DNA from: Zunongwangia profunda SM-A87 | GTDB taxonomy: Bacteria; Bacteroidota; Bacteroidia; Flavobacteriales; Flavobacteriaceae | Direction: 5' to 3' | Assembly: GCF_000023465.1 (NCBI RefSeq) | Contig: NC_014041.1 | Location: 3,664,001-3,728,000 of the forward strand | DNA: 64,000 nucleotides | Notes under the pieces: model-generated | Seen by the model: the letters and a program-made list of their open reading frames with translations, nothing else | Databases searched by the model: none | Told to the model about the DNA's origin: nothing | In this document: in pieces, positions 33,996 through 41,687 of the stretch | Layout of the letters: each line of letters opens with the position of its first letter | Numbering within the stretch: the first letter of the stretch is position 1 | Position numbers and translations under genes: made by a program

Positions 33996-35544
33996 ACCCC
34001 AGCTCTTTAAAAACGTCCAACAATTCCTTTTTAGAATCCTCTTCCTGTTGTAGTAAATCGGTGAGTTCCGTTTGTAAACCTGCCATCTTGGTGTCAAAAT
34101 CGATATTTTCATCGCGGTTTACAAATTCGATATACTTGCTGGGCACCAGGGAAAAGTCTTTCTTTTCAATATCGGCTTTAGTAGCACTGTAGCAATATTC
34201 CGGGATATCTTTATAATTCGTGTCTTCCTGTTGCCAATCGTGGTAAGTCCTGGCAATATCTTTAATTTGCGTTCCACTAAACTGGATAAACTTTTTCTCA
34301 AACGGCTCTCCATTCTGCCGCAAATCCATAAAAAGCACTTCTTCATGCCTATCTCTATAATGGCGTTCTTCATCTCCAATAGAACGGGTATGCGCAGTTT
34401 TATTTCTATTCAGGATCCAAACGGTTACACTTATATTGGTGGTATAAAACATATTTTGTGGCAGGATAATAATAGCTTCCACCAGGTTGTTTTCCACCAG
34501 CTTTCTCCTGATTTTATATTCTTCCCCGCCGCCAGAAAGCGCTCCGTTGGCCAGAATAAATCCGGCAACCCCGTCATCTGATAGTTTAGAAACCATATTC
34601 AATATCCACCCATAGTTTGCATTGCTTTTAGGAGGCACTTCATAACCCTGCCAGCGGGGATCATCGATTAATTCCTGCGGCCCGCGCCAATCCTTTTGGT
34701 TAAATGGCGGATTGGCCATAATATAATCTGCTTTCAAATCTTTATGCTGGTCATTGCTAAAAGTATCGGCCGCTTTATCACCCAGGTTCGCGGATATCCC
34801 GCGAATGGCAAGGTTCATTTTGGCCAGTTTGTAAGTAGTATTGGTGTATTCCTGGCCGTAAATGGAAATTTCCCGTTTGCTCCCGTGATGGCTTTCGATA
34901 AACTTAATAGACTGCACGAACATACCACCGGAACCACAAGCCGGGTCGTAAATAATCCCTTTATAGGGTTCGATCATTTCCGCAATAAGGTTTACAATAC
35001 TTTTTGGTGTATAGAACTCTCCCTTTCCTTTACCTTCCGCCAAAGCGAATTTGGATAAGAAGTATTCATATACACGCCCCACAATATCCTGGGATTTGTC
35101 TTTTTGCGTGTCTATTTTATTGATGGTATCCAAAAGAGCCGATAATTTACTTTTATCCAGTCCCAAGCGGGAAAAATAATTATCGGGCAAAGCTCCCTTT
35201 AGAGAAGGGTTGTTCTTTTCGATCTGGTTTAAGGCAGTATCAATCTTTAAGGCAATATCGTCCTGTTTCGCATTTTTAATAAGATAATTCCACCGGGAAG
35301 TTTCTGCCAGGAAAAAGACGTTCTTCATATTGTAGAAGTCTTTCATCTCAAGGTACTTTTCTTTGCCTTCGGCAATAAGTTCCTCGCGGCGCACTTCAAA
35401 TTTATCACTGGCAAATTTCAGGAAGATAAGCCCCAGTACTACGTGCTTGTATTCAGAAGGTTCAATGGAGCCACGCAATTTATTGGCAGCATCCCACAGA
35501 CTTTCTTCAATCGATTTTTCTTTGGTCGTTTTCTTTTTGGCCAT
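33979..35544 (-). CDS. hsdM: Type I restriction enzyme, M subunit (adenine methyltransferase)
   Basis: 521 residues. Helical N-terminal domain (about 1-160), then an N6-adenine methyltransferase: FYTPKSIVNLIAEMI near residue 177, SAM motif DPACGSGGMFV near residue 200 and catalytic NPPF in YIMANPPFNQKDW near residue 275. It methylates the site chosen by HsdS and is required for the restriction complex. It is the first gene of the minus-strand locus hsdM-hsdS-yobI-like-DUF1016-hsdR; the region upstream (35545-35796) is its likely promoter space. Confidence 0.93.
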   Translation of the reverse strand: MAKKKTTKEKSIEESLWDAANKLRGSIEPSEYKHVVLGLIFLKFASDKFEVRREELIAEGKEKYLEMKDFYNMKNVFFLAETSRWNYLIKNAKQDDIALKIDTALNQIEKNNPSLKGALPDNYFSRLGLDKSKLSALLDTINKIDTQKDKSQDIVGRVYEYFLSKFALAEGKGKGEFYTPKSIVNLIAEMIEPYKGIIYDPACGSGGMFVQSIKFIESHHGSKREISIYGQEYTNTTYKLAKMNLAIRGISANLGDKAADTFSNDQHKDLKADYIMANPPFNQKDWRGPQELIDDPRWQGYEVPPKSNANYGWILNMVSKLSDDGVAGFILANGALSGGGEEYKIRRKLVENNLVEAIIILPQNMFYTTNISVTVWILNRNKTAHTRSIGDEERHYRDRHEEVLFMDLRQNGEPFEKKFIQFSGTQIKDIARTYHDWQQEDTNYKDIPEYCYSATKADIEKKDFSLVPSKYIEFVNRDENIDFDTKMAGLQTELTDLLQQEEDSKKELLDVFKELGYAIKL

Positions 35545-35639
35545 TATTAAGATTCGGGTATGAAGTAATTATTGTGCTTCCGAAGTAGGGTAGGGAAGCT
35601 GTGGCAATTTAGTAAAAATCTTTCTAATGTTAAAGGATT

Positions 35640-35793
35640 CTAAAGGTTGAGACTTAATGAGCACCTGTAGGCCGGTCATTGCTTGCTCGGCATACTATCG
35701 GCAGTTGGCGGAGTTTGGGACACGCGTTTGTCGATTTAGTATTGGTTTGTTGGTCAAGTTAACTGTTTCCTATCTACCGTTGCCGATTATTTG
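35640..35793 (-). repeat. attC-like region after the ASCH gene (weak)
   Basis: Directly after the ASCH stop the minus strand reads CAAATAATCGGCAAC (35779-35793) and then GGTAGATAGG. CAAATAATCGGCAAC resembles the inverse of CTAACCGATACTTG at the start of the GNAT-PIN gene (38327-38340), so the two would bound one unit. The matching distal arm of this hairpin is unclear, although CGGCATACTATCGGCAGTTGG (split here) lies near 35688-35706. Weaker than the two similar regions upstream. Confidence 0.35.
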
Positions 35794-35796
35794 CGA

Positions 35797-36288
35797 TTAC
35801 CCGCCTTTGTTGAAAATTGGCTTGTCCTCGATCTTGTTTAGAATTTGTTTCAAAATGCCAAAGTTAATCTGATTTCTTTTAACGTAAGAATAGGTTTGTG
35901 GAGGCATAAAAGTAGGGAAGGCTTTTTTCAAATGTTTTAACTCAATGGAAAATTTTGAGAAGTTTCTTATTTCTTTCAATTCAATCCCAAATGCATTTTT
36001 ATTAGTTTTATAATAGGACTTAAATTGACTCTCTGAAACACCAGTTTTTGAGCCGTGATTATTCCAAAAATTTACGGGATTGTCTTTGATTATCTTGTTA
36101 ATTTTACAAATACCCCATAGCTCTTTTACCGGGGAGGTCACGTAAATTAAAATGTAATCTTCGATATCTACTTTTTTGGGAGCTGATTTTCTTAATTCAA
36201 TAGTTTTCTCACCTCTCAAAATTTTCTCGGCAAACTCTGGTTTAACAGAAATCAGAAGTATATTTTCTGGAGAAATTTTTTTATTCAT
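35797..36288 (-). CDS. ASCH/PUA-like domain protein
   Basis: 163 residues. The start NILLISVKPEFAEKILRGEK followed by TIELRK is the ASCH signature (nucleic-acid-binding PUA-like fold), and VTSPVKELWGICKI supports it. ASCH proteins bind or cleave RNA or modified nucleotides. The ATG shares one base with the stop of the GNAT-PIN gene (TAATG), so the two are translationally coupled and probably act together. No signal peptide is present. Confidence 0.8.
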   Translation of the reverse strand: MNKKISPENILLISVKPEFAEKILRGEKTIELRKSAPKKVDIEDYILIYVTSPVKELWGICKINKIIKDNPVNFWNNHGSKTGVSESQFKSYYKTNKNAFGIELKEIRNFSKFSIELKHLKKAFPTFMPPQTYSYVKRNQINFGILKQILNKIEDKPIFNKGG

Positions 36289-38330
36289 TACAGCAACCCT
36301 TTCTTATAAATCGCAAGATACGTTTCAGTTTTTATTTTGGTTGGTGATAAAGGCATAAACTTCTTTTCTTCTTTTGTTTTTAATAATCCTTTAATGAATT
36401 TTAGATCTACAGGTCTTTTGAAAAGTTCTGTATCCGAGAACACAAAAGCCATAATCTTTCCATTTTTATCTATGGTCTTTTGAATATCTTTCCAATTATA
36501 AATACCCAATTGCTTAAATTGTTTAAATAGCTTTTTAGCATCATCGATAAAGATTTCGTCTATGTACGAAACAGCTTTAATATGGCCTTTTTCCTTTGTT
36601 ATCGGGTTTTTGCTTATATACCATAATATTCTTGCAGGAGCGCTTAAATTTCTTGAAGATGATCTATAATAAACATTTTCTCTATTTAATAAAAGTTCAT
36701 TTTTAGACTCAAACAAATGTAGCTTTTCATTGGAGCGGTCATTGAATAATTGCTCTGCCCAAACTGCTTTTATCGATATTATAAAAGTAGGAATATCGAG
36801 ATCTTGGATTTTTAATGGAGATAAATGTCTTTCTAGGTTATATTTTTTTTGAAATTCATAATTTTCATCCCCTGGATCCAAAATTAAACTATCTTCAATT
36901 TCTTCATATTCCATTTCTGAAATCAATTCTTTTATATTTCCAAAATCAATTATTTTTTGAAGGTTAATTTTCTTCCATTTTTCTTCTGTTTTTATAAATC
37001 TAGCTTCCTTTAGAGAATTGGATAATTCCTCATCTATGTATACTTCTAAGATTTCAATCAAAGATCTATTTTCATTTGTGGATGTCAAGATTGCTTTAAA
37101 TAATAAATGTTTAGATAAAGTTATTCTCAAGCTATTATTTAGGAAACGGAAAATTGGTATCGACAATTTCTCATTTTCACTACGGTCAAAAATTACTAAA
37201 GCTAGTATTTCTTCAGATTTGGATATTGTAATTAACTCATATTCATGTGGAGATGATAAAGCTTTCCTGATTTTTTTTTGAAAGTGATTAATTTTTTCAT
37301 CCGGTTTAAGAAATTTCCTCGTGAAATAATCAATATTATCACTTGTTATTCTTTGAGACTTTATATTAGTGCCTATTAGTCTCTGAGGCTTATATTTGGA
37401 AACTTGAATATTTTCGTCCAAACGTGTTATAAATTCACTAGGGCGATATATTTTTAATTCATACTTAGTGAAGAACTTTTTGCTTTGTAAAAGTTCTTTG
37501 TCTCTTGTAATGAAGAATTGTGCGCCTCCGATAATTGAATACGCTAAATGTTTTAAGTCTGATTTATCATTCTTACTTATAGCAGGAAACTCATGTTCAA
37601 GTTTTTCAAGTATTTTTTTAAACTCTTGTTCTTCTTTGAAAGGTAACTCTGTAAAATAGTTTAATAATTTTCTACTGCTTTTCTTTATTTCGCTAGAATT
37701 CCCTCTATTTATCTCATTATGAATTTCTCTTGTATAATAAAGTATTGCCTCACTTAATAACCAATCACTTTTTAATGCTAAGCTTTCTTCTTCTCTTTCG
37801 TCTTTAATATCCAGAAAAACGTTCATATCGATTACTGCTACGATCTTATTTTTTAATTCATAATCTGAAATTTGGGATAAAAGGTCATTATGATGGTGAG
37901 GGTACCACCAAACGGTTAGAGCCAACTTTTCTTTACCTCTACCAGGTTTTTCTTTAATTGGTACAAAATTGAGACTTTCCCATAGACGATCAATTTTATA
38001 GTCATTTCTACAGCTAAGTCGGATACCATCATACTGTGTAGTATTTTCTTTTAAATGTCTGACAAGCTTTGATGCAGTATTTCCTTTTCTATGTTCTTCT
38101 GGTATGCATAAATGAACTATAGTAACCTTATTATACGACACTCTGTATAAAATATAACCAATTAATTCTTTAGAACCATTTGGATAAGCCCCGATTATTT
38201 TTCCTTCTCTCGCATATTTTGCAAATGCAGAATGTGGTAAAAAACCAAGTGTTTTAGAATTTTTATCTCCAAGAGCAACAACTTCATTATAAGCTTTTGA
38301 TTTTGGATTCTTAATTATTTTAAATATCAA
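36288..38330 (-). CDS. GNAT acetyltransferase-PIN nuclease fusion with PUA-like C-terminus
   Basis: 680 residues, starting at a TTG (38328-38330); no ATG lies in frame nearby. Residues 1-145: GNAT fold with VTIVHLCIPEEHRKGNTASK as the acetyl-CoA loop. Residues 155-310: PIN ribonuclease with VAVIDMNVFLD (Asp 1), REIHNEINRG (Glu), NDKSDLKHLAYS (Asp) and FFITRDKELL (Asp), so all four acidic positions are present. Residues about 325-450 look like a second, degenerate GNAT. Residues about 560-680 (ARILWYISKN, KGHIKAVSYIDEIF, LFKQFKQLGIYNW) look like a PUA/EVE-type fold. Toxin- or defence-like architecture, coupled to the ASCH gene; no activity is proved. Confidence 0.75.
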   Translation of the reverse strand: MIFKIIKNPKSKAYNEVVALGDKNSKTLGFLPHSAFAKYAREGKIIGAYPNGSKELIGYILYRVSYNKVTIVHLCIPEEHRKGNTASKLVRHLKENTTQYDGIRLSCRNDYKIDRLWESLNFVPIKEKPGRGKEKLALTVWWYPHHHNDLLSQISDYELKNKIVAVIDMNVFLDIKDEREEESLALKSDWLLSEAILYYTREIHNEINRGNSSEIKKSSRKLLNYFTELPFKEEQEFKKILEKLEHEFPAISKNDKSDLKHLAYSIIGGAQFFITRDKELLQSKKFFTKYELKIYRPSEFITRLDENIQVSKYKPQRLIGTNIKSQRITSDNIDYFTRKFLKPDEKINHFQKKIRKALSSPHEYELITISKSEEILALVIFDRSENEKLSIPIFRFLNNSLRITLSKHLLFKAILTSTNENRSLIEILEVYIDEELSNSLKEARFIKTEEKWKKINLQKIIDFGNIKELISEMEYEEIEDSLILDPGDENYEFQKKYNLERHLSPLKIQDLDIPTFIISIKAVWAEQLFNDRSNEKLHLFESKNELLLNRENVYYRSSSRNLSAPARILWYISKNPITKEKGHIKAVSYIDEIFIDDAKKLFKQFKQLGIYNWKDIQKTIDKNGKIMAFVFSDTELFKRPVDLKFIKGLLKTKEEKKFMPLSPTKIKTETYLAIYKKGLL

Positions 38331-38343
38331 GTATCGGTTAGTT

Positions 38344-38521
38344 AAGATTGTGGTTATAAAACTACAATTTTTTTAAACTTGTAGCCAAAGGTTTCCATTA
38401 TCGCCAGTTCTCGGAGGGATGCGGTCTTGTCGGATTAACCTATTATTTCTTAGTTTTCTAAATTACATTTTTTCGTCAAAACCCGCTATTTGCTATAACC
38501 GATGTTGGCAACTATATTAAT
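38344..38521 (-). repeat. attC-like hairpin region after the DUF4145 gene
   Basis: Reading minus strand: the unit edge ATTAATATAGTTGCCAAC (38504-38521) contains the DUF4145 stop and is followed by ATCGGTTATAGC. At the far side, TTATAACCACAATCTT (38344-38359) is complementary to GGTTATA of the first arm, giving an imperfect long hairpin over about 160 bp. Similar ATCGGTTATAGCAAATAG stretches are remembered as intergenic repeats in Flavobacteria. Confidence 0.5.
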
Positions 38522-39413
38522 TTATCCCAAAATTGAATAGCATCGGTTTTTCAACAACTTCATAAAAGGTTTTATCTTTTTCCTTTACTACTTTTAAAAA
38601 TTTTATTTCTCCGCCATTTAAGTCCTTTATGAGTTTATCTTCGAAATCATTCAGATTTTTTTTGGTAAGTTGTCTTTTTGATTTTTTTAAGATTTCTGAA
38701 AGAGTAAATTTTTTACCAATCATATCTTTCTCAATTTTATTTTCGATTGCTCTGACAAATTCATCATAAGTATCTACCATAGTTTCAACTTTCCCTTTCA
38801 TAATTTTATCATTAATGAAAAGGTTGGTAAGTAGATGATTAATGATTCCTAACAGTAAATATAAATGTTCCTCTTTGGGAACTTCCATTTCGTGGAGAGC
38901 GTCATTTCCTAAGAATCTAATGGAATGTAATCTTTTAGATTCGGATGTTGTTAAATGTCCATTTTTACTAAGTCCATCTATTCTTTCCGCTAAATTGTTA
39001 CCAGAAATTTTTAAATGATTACAAATTGCTTCTATTATCGCTCTTAATCCGCCTGCTGTTAATATGGAAGAATTTGCTTTAAAAGCTGATATTGTTTCTG
39101 AATAGATTAATCTAATTTTTTTCGGTAAATGATGTTTATAATAAATTTCCTCCCCTTTTTTTAAATAGGTAGGATATACTGTTTTCTCATCATAATATTC
39201 TTGTTCTCCATACGGTCCTACATGATTGAACATTTCGGTATCTCCGTATGTTTCTAAAAATGAAATATTATCACATCCATTACATTTAATTAATGAAAAT
39301 TTATGGATGTACTGAAAATCACTTTCTTCTTCACCACCGCGTTCTTCTATATTGTGTATTTCAGTATGATTTCTATCTCCTTTACAAACTTTGCAAAAAA
39401 CTTTATCCTTCAT
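38517..39413 (-). CDS. DUF4145 domain protein
   Basis: 298 residues from the ATG at 39411-39413 (MKDKVFCKVCKGDRNH); the frame is open 28 codons further upstream but through hairpin DNA. N-terminal zinc-ribbon-like pairs CKVCKGD and CNGCDN (about residues 7-50), then a helical DUF4145 domain: SILTAGGLRAIIEAICNHL near residue 112 and RFLGNDALHEMEVP near residue 160, related to HEPN folds. DUF4145 proteins recur in restriction and other defence loci. The gene is tightly enclosed by its own inverted repeat. Confidence 0.8.
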   Translation of the reverse strand: MKDKVFCKVCKGDRNHTEIHNIEERGGEEESDFQYIHKFSLIKCNGCDNISFLETYGDTEMFNHVGPYGEQEYYDEKTVYPTYLKKGEEIYYKHHLPKKIRLIYSETISAFKANSSILTAGGLRAIIEAICNHLKISGNNLAERIDGLSKNGHLTTSESKRLHSIRFLGNDALHEMEVPKEEHLYLLLGIINHLLTNLFINDKIMKGKVETMVDTYDEFVRAIENKIEKDMIGKKFTLSEILKKSKRQLTKKNLNDFEDKLIKDLNGGEIKFLKVVKEKDKTFYEVVEKPMLFNFGIN

Positions 39414-39559
39414 ATTAATATTGTTACTAACGGTTGGGCTATGGTTTCGTTGCGTGAAAATCCGCGAGGATTTTCCGCCGTAAACCGAAGATAGCAAATT
39501 TGCGAGGACTTTCCGAGAGGAAAGTCAGAAGCAATGAACTATAGCCGGTGTTGTGCTAC
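39414..39559 (-). repeat. attC-like hairpin between the HNH and DUF4145 genes
   Basis: Arm 1 AACGGTTGGGCTATGG (39429-39444, extending to GTTGC at 39453) pairs imperfectly with arm 2 CTATAGCCGGTGTT (39539-39552, extending to GCAAT at 39531). Inside lie two perfect small palindromes, GAAAATCC/GGATTTTC (39456-39475) and GACTTTCC/GGAAAGTC (39507-39526). Cores at the two edges are GTTAGTAAC and GTTGTGCTAC. About 120 bp, the size of an integron attC site. Confidence 0.55.
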
Positions 39560-40242
39560 GTTATTTTTTGAATTTCGGGTTTTGCTGCAACAACCACCGA
39601 AACAATTGTGTTATTATATTCCATTGCTGAAACCAAAAAAAGTGGATTCTCGCAATCAGCTTTAAATTCAGTCAGCTTATCCTTTTCTAAATCAAAGTAT
39701 GCCAGTTTAAATCTAAAAATGTCACTATGTCCAGATTTATCCCAATTTCCTAATTTTTCGATTTCTTCTAAAAAAGTAAATCCTAAATCTAATTTCCTTT
39801 CATCGTGTCCGTCCGAATAAACGTCTAATTTATATTCGTCAGATAAAGGTTCATTTTTAGTCAGATAGTAAATTCCTTTGAAATTTTTTTTATGAAGTTG
39901 GTCTAAAATATTTACACTAAATGAAAATGAAATTCCATCATTTTCTATGTGCATTTTTTCGTCCAGCGTCTTTTTGTTTGATAGAAGTTTTTTAACCGAC
40001 TTTTGGGTCAATTCCGATTTGTGCTTTTCTCCGTTATTTAGGATTCCGATTACATCTCTTAATTCATCGTCAATTTTTGCGTATTCCTCGTTGCAAGTCC
40101 TGCAAGCTGGAACTGTTTTTCTCTGATTTTTATAGTCAATTGGATATCCAACGAAAAATGCTTTCGCTGGTATATGTTCTTTTGTCCGATTAGATTTTTC
40201 TAAATCAGACATTGGAATTCGACAATTATAGCATTTTTTCAT
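39556..40242 (-). CDS. HNH-like endonuclease domain protein
   Basis: 228 residues from the ATG at 40240-40242 (MKKCYNCRIPMSDLEKSNRT); the frame extends four codons upstream. It opens with a CYNC pair, then TKEHIPAKAFF near residue 20 and VPACRTCNEEYAKIDDELRD near residue 45, giving a C-x2-C, His, C-x2-C, Asn layout of HNH/His-Me finger nucleases. The C-terminal 150 residues are unassigned. The stop TAG lies inside the unit's edge repeat. A defence-related nuclease is likely; its target is unknown. Confidence 0.65.
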   Translation of the reverse strand: MKKCYNCRIPMSDLEKSNRTKEHIPAKAFFVGYPIDYKNQRKTVPACRTCNEEYAKIDDELRDVIGILNNGEKHKSELTQKSVKKLLSNKKTLDEKMHIENDGISFSFSVNILDQLHKKNFKGIYYLTKNEPLSDEYKLDVYSDGHDERKLDLGFTFLEEIEKLGNWDKSGHSDIFRFKLAYFDLEKDKLTEFKADCENPLFLVSAMEYNNTIVSVVVAAKPEIQKIT

Positions 40243-40245
40243 AAT

Positions 40246-40255
40246 GTAGCACAAC
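40246..40255 (-). repeat. Inverted-repeat edge of the HNH unit
   Basis: GTAGCACAAC at 40246-40255 is the exact reverse complement of GTTGTGCTAC at 39550-39559 on the other side of the HNH gene. The match extends to 14 of 15 bases (GTTGTGCTAC[A/G]TTAT). No hairpin partner for it was found further upstream, so the preceding site is incomplete or absent. Confidence 0.65.
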
Positions 40256-40535
40256 TCGTAATTTCCATATAAAAATAATTATTTATTATAATTATTTCCT
40301 GGATATCAACACTATAAATATACTAACCTCGCGTATAGAAAAAATACGGTTTCCCGTAAAATGAAGAAAAAACGGATAATTATAATCAGGAGAAATCAAA
40401 CTCGGGTAGATTACTATTTACTCTTTTTATTTAGAACCTCAGCAAATTGATCTACTTAACATATAGTCCAGTAAATTTGCTTATTGTACCCCCCACCTTC
40501 AACTATAGAAATTAAAGTAAAAAATCCACAACAAT
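40256..40535. other. Intergenic region, no gene seen
   Basis: AT-rich, no convincing reading frame. It separates the HNH unit from the XRE regulator gene. A short run of C (TACCCCCCAC near 40490) is the only unusual feature. Confidence 0.4.
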
Positions 40536-41015
40536 TTATTTTTTTGCATACATTTTCTTTCCTCCTATTTCTTTTGATATCAGATCTTTTGTTAGAACTA
40601 ACCTTGAAAGAATTACAGAAACAGCAGCTGAAGTTGTTTTTACATTATAATCACTTTCAAGTTTTATTTTAACATCGGCTGCACCTCTATATTCAGAAAA
40701 ATAATTGGCTTTAATAAAATCTCTTATTCTATTAGTTAATCTAGTTTTTTCCACTCTGGCAGGAGAGGCCTCATTTCGAGATTTTAATTCCATTGGAAAA
40801 TCAAAAATAATCTTAGGATGTATATTAATGGCTTTGCAGATTTGAGTAAAATAAGAAATTGTAGTTTCATTTCCTGATTCAACATTCCTAATTGTATAAG
40901 CTGAAAATCCTGTCTTTTCAGAAACATCCTTAATTTCTAATTTCATTTTGAGTCTTTGGGTTTTCAACCTTTTTCCAAGCTCTTGTAACAATAATTTATC
41001 GCGATAATTGGCCAT
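40536..41015 (-). CDS. XRE-family transcriptional regulator
   Basis: 159 residues from the ATG at 41013-41015 (MANYRDKLLLQELGKRLKTQ); the frame is open 14 codons upstream with hydrophobic, unlikely residues. Helix-turn-helix: KLEIKDVSEKTGFSAYTIRN followed by VESGNETTISYFTQICKAI (about residues 24-65). The C-terminal part (TRLTNRIRDFIKANYFSEYR ... SVILSRLVLTKDL) looks like a winged-helix oligomerisation region. It faces away from the susC leader and may repress its own promoter or the leader promoter. Confidence 0.8.
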   Translation of the reverse strand: MANYRDKLLLQELGKRLKTQRLKMKLEIKDVSEKTGFSAYTIRNVESGNETTISYFTQICKAINIHPKIIFDFPMELKSRNEASPARVEKTRLTNRIRDFIKANYFSEYRGAADVKIKLESDYNVKTTSAAVSVILSRLVLTKDLISKEIGGKKMYAKK

Positions 41016-41107
41016 AATCAAATTGACCAAAAGTTTTAACAACAAAAAATACATCAAATTATTTTTTTGTTGTTAAATAAAGTTCTTTATATTTACCTGA
41101 TATATAA

Positions 41108-41115
41108 TATATTTG
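41108..41115 (+). promoter_or_regulatory. Candidate -7 promoter element for the susC operon
   Basis: TATATTTG fits the Bacteroidetes -7 consensus TAnnTTTG. No convincing -33 TTTG/TTG element is placed at the expected distance, so this is a weak call. If used, the transcript would have a leader of about 570 nt before susC. Confidence 0.35.
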
Positions 41116-41208
41116 CGAAACTTCTTTAAGTAAAAATATTAGAAGCATTCGCTTTGAATCTCGAATAGAAAACTGGTAATTTTTAAGGAACGAGATGATA
41201 GGTGAAAT

Positions 41209-41651
41209 GCTCACGGCCCCGGGGGCGTGAGCTTATAACTTATTGTTCCAAGGTATACCAGTACCTCTATTCGGTAAGTTGAGCCACGCCCTTTTTTATT
41301 TTCGCACATCGGGCCGTTTCTCTTCATAATTTTCAAAGTGATTTTCTATAATTTTTAAGTCTCGCAATCCCAAAATATACAGTTTTGGTTATCACATCTT
41401 ATGTCTAATGGTAAGCTTGTTGCGGGACAGGCTAAAATTTACATCATCCCGTGGGTGCTGTTAACCCTATTTTGTACAGTGTGGGTTGGGAAAAGCCTAA
41501 GGGCTTTGGGAACATTGTTACTATCGCAATTTCGGCTATAGGGAGCCGTCATGCCCCTACTCCTTTATCTAGAGGATAGGGATAATTTGAATTAAGCTCT
41601 AAGCTTTTCCCCCGTGAGATTGGCGTCTGGACGGGGAAGGCTTAAGCTTAA
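41209..41651 (+). ncRNA. Structured leader region upstream of susC
   Basis: No reading frame, but several strong hairpins on the strand of susC: GCTCACGGCCCC with GGGGGCGTGAGC (41209-41232, one mismatch); AAAGCC/GGCTTT around TAAG (41492-41507); and a long arm 41592-41615 ending TTTTCCCCCGT with ACGGGGAAGGCTTAAGCTT (41631-41649). The last ends 36 bp before the susC ATG. None is followed by a T run. It may be a regulatory RNA or a sequestering leader; no known riboswitch motif was recognised. Confidence 0.45.
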
Positions 41652-41687
41652 ATAAAACATTGTTTCATTTAAATCACACGTAAAATT

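Noticed and set aside
39456..39526. Two small perfect palindromes as independent terminators
   Set aside because: No T runs; they lie inside the larger hairpin between two cassette-like units.
41209..41232. GC-rich palindrome as a terminator
   Set aside because: No T run follows on either strand; kept as part of a structured leader.
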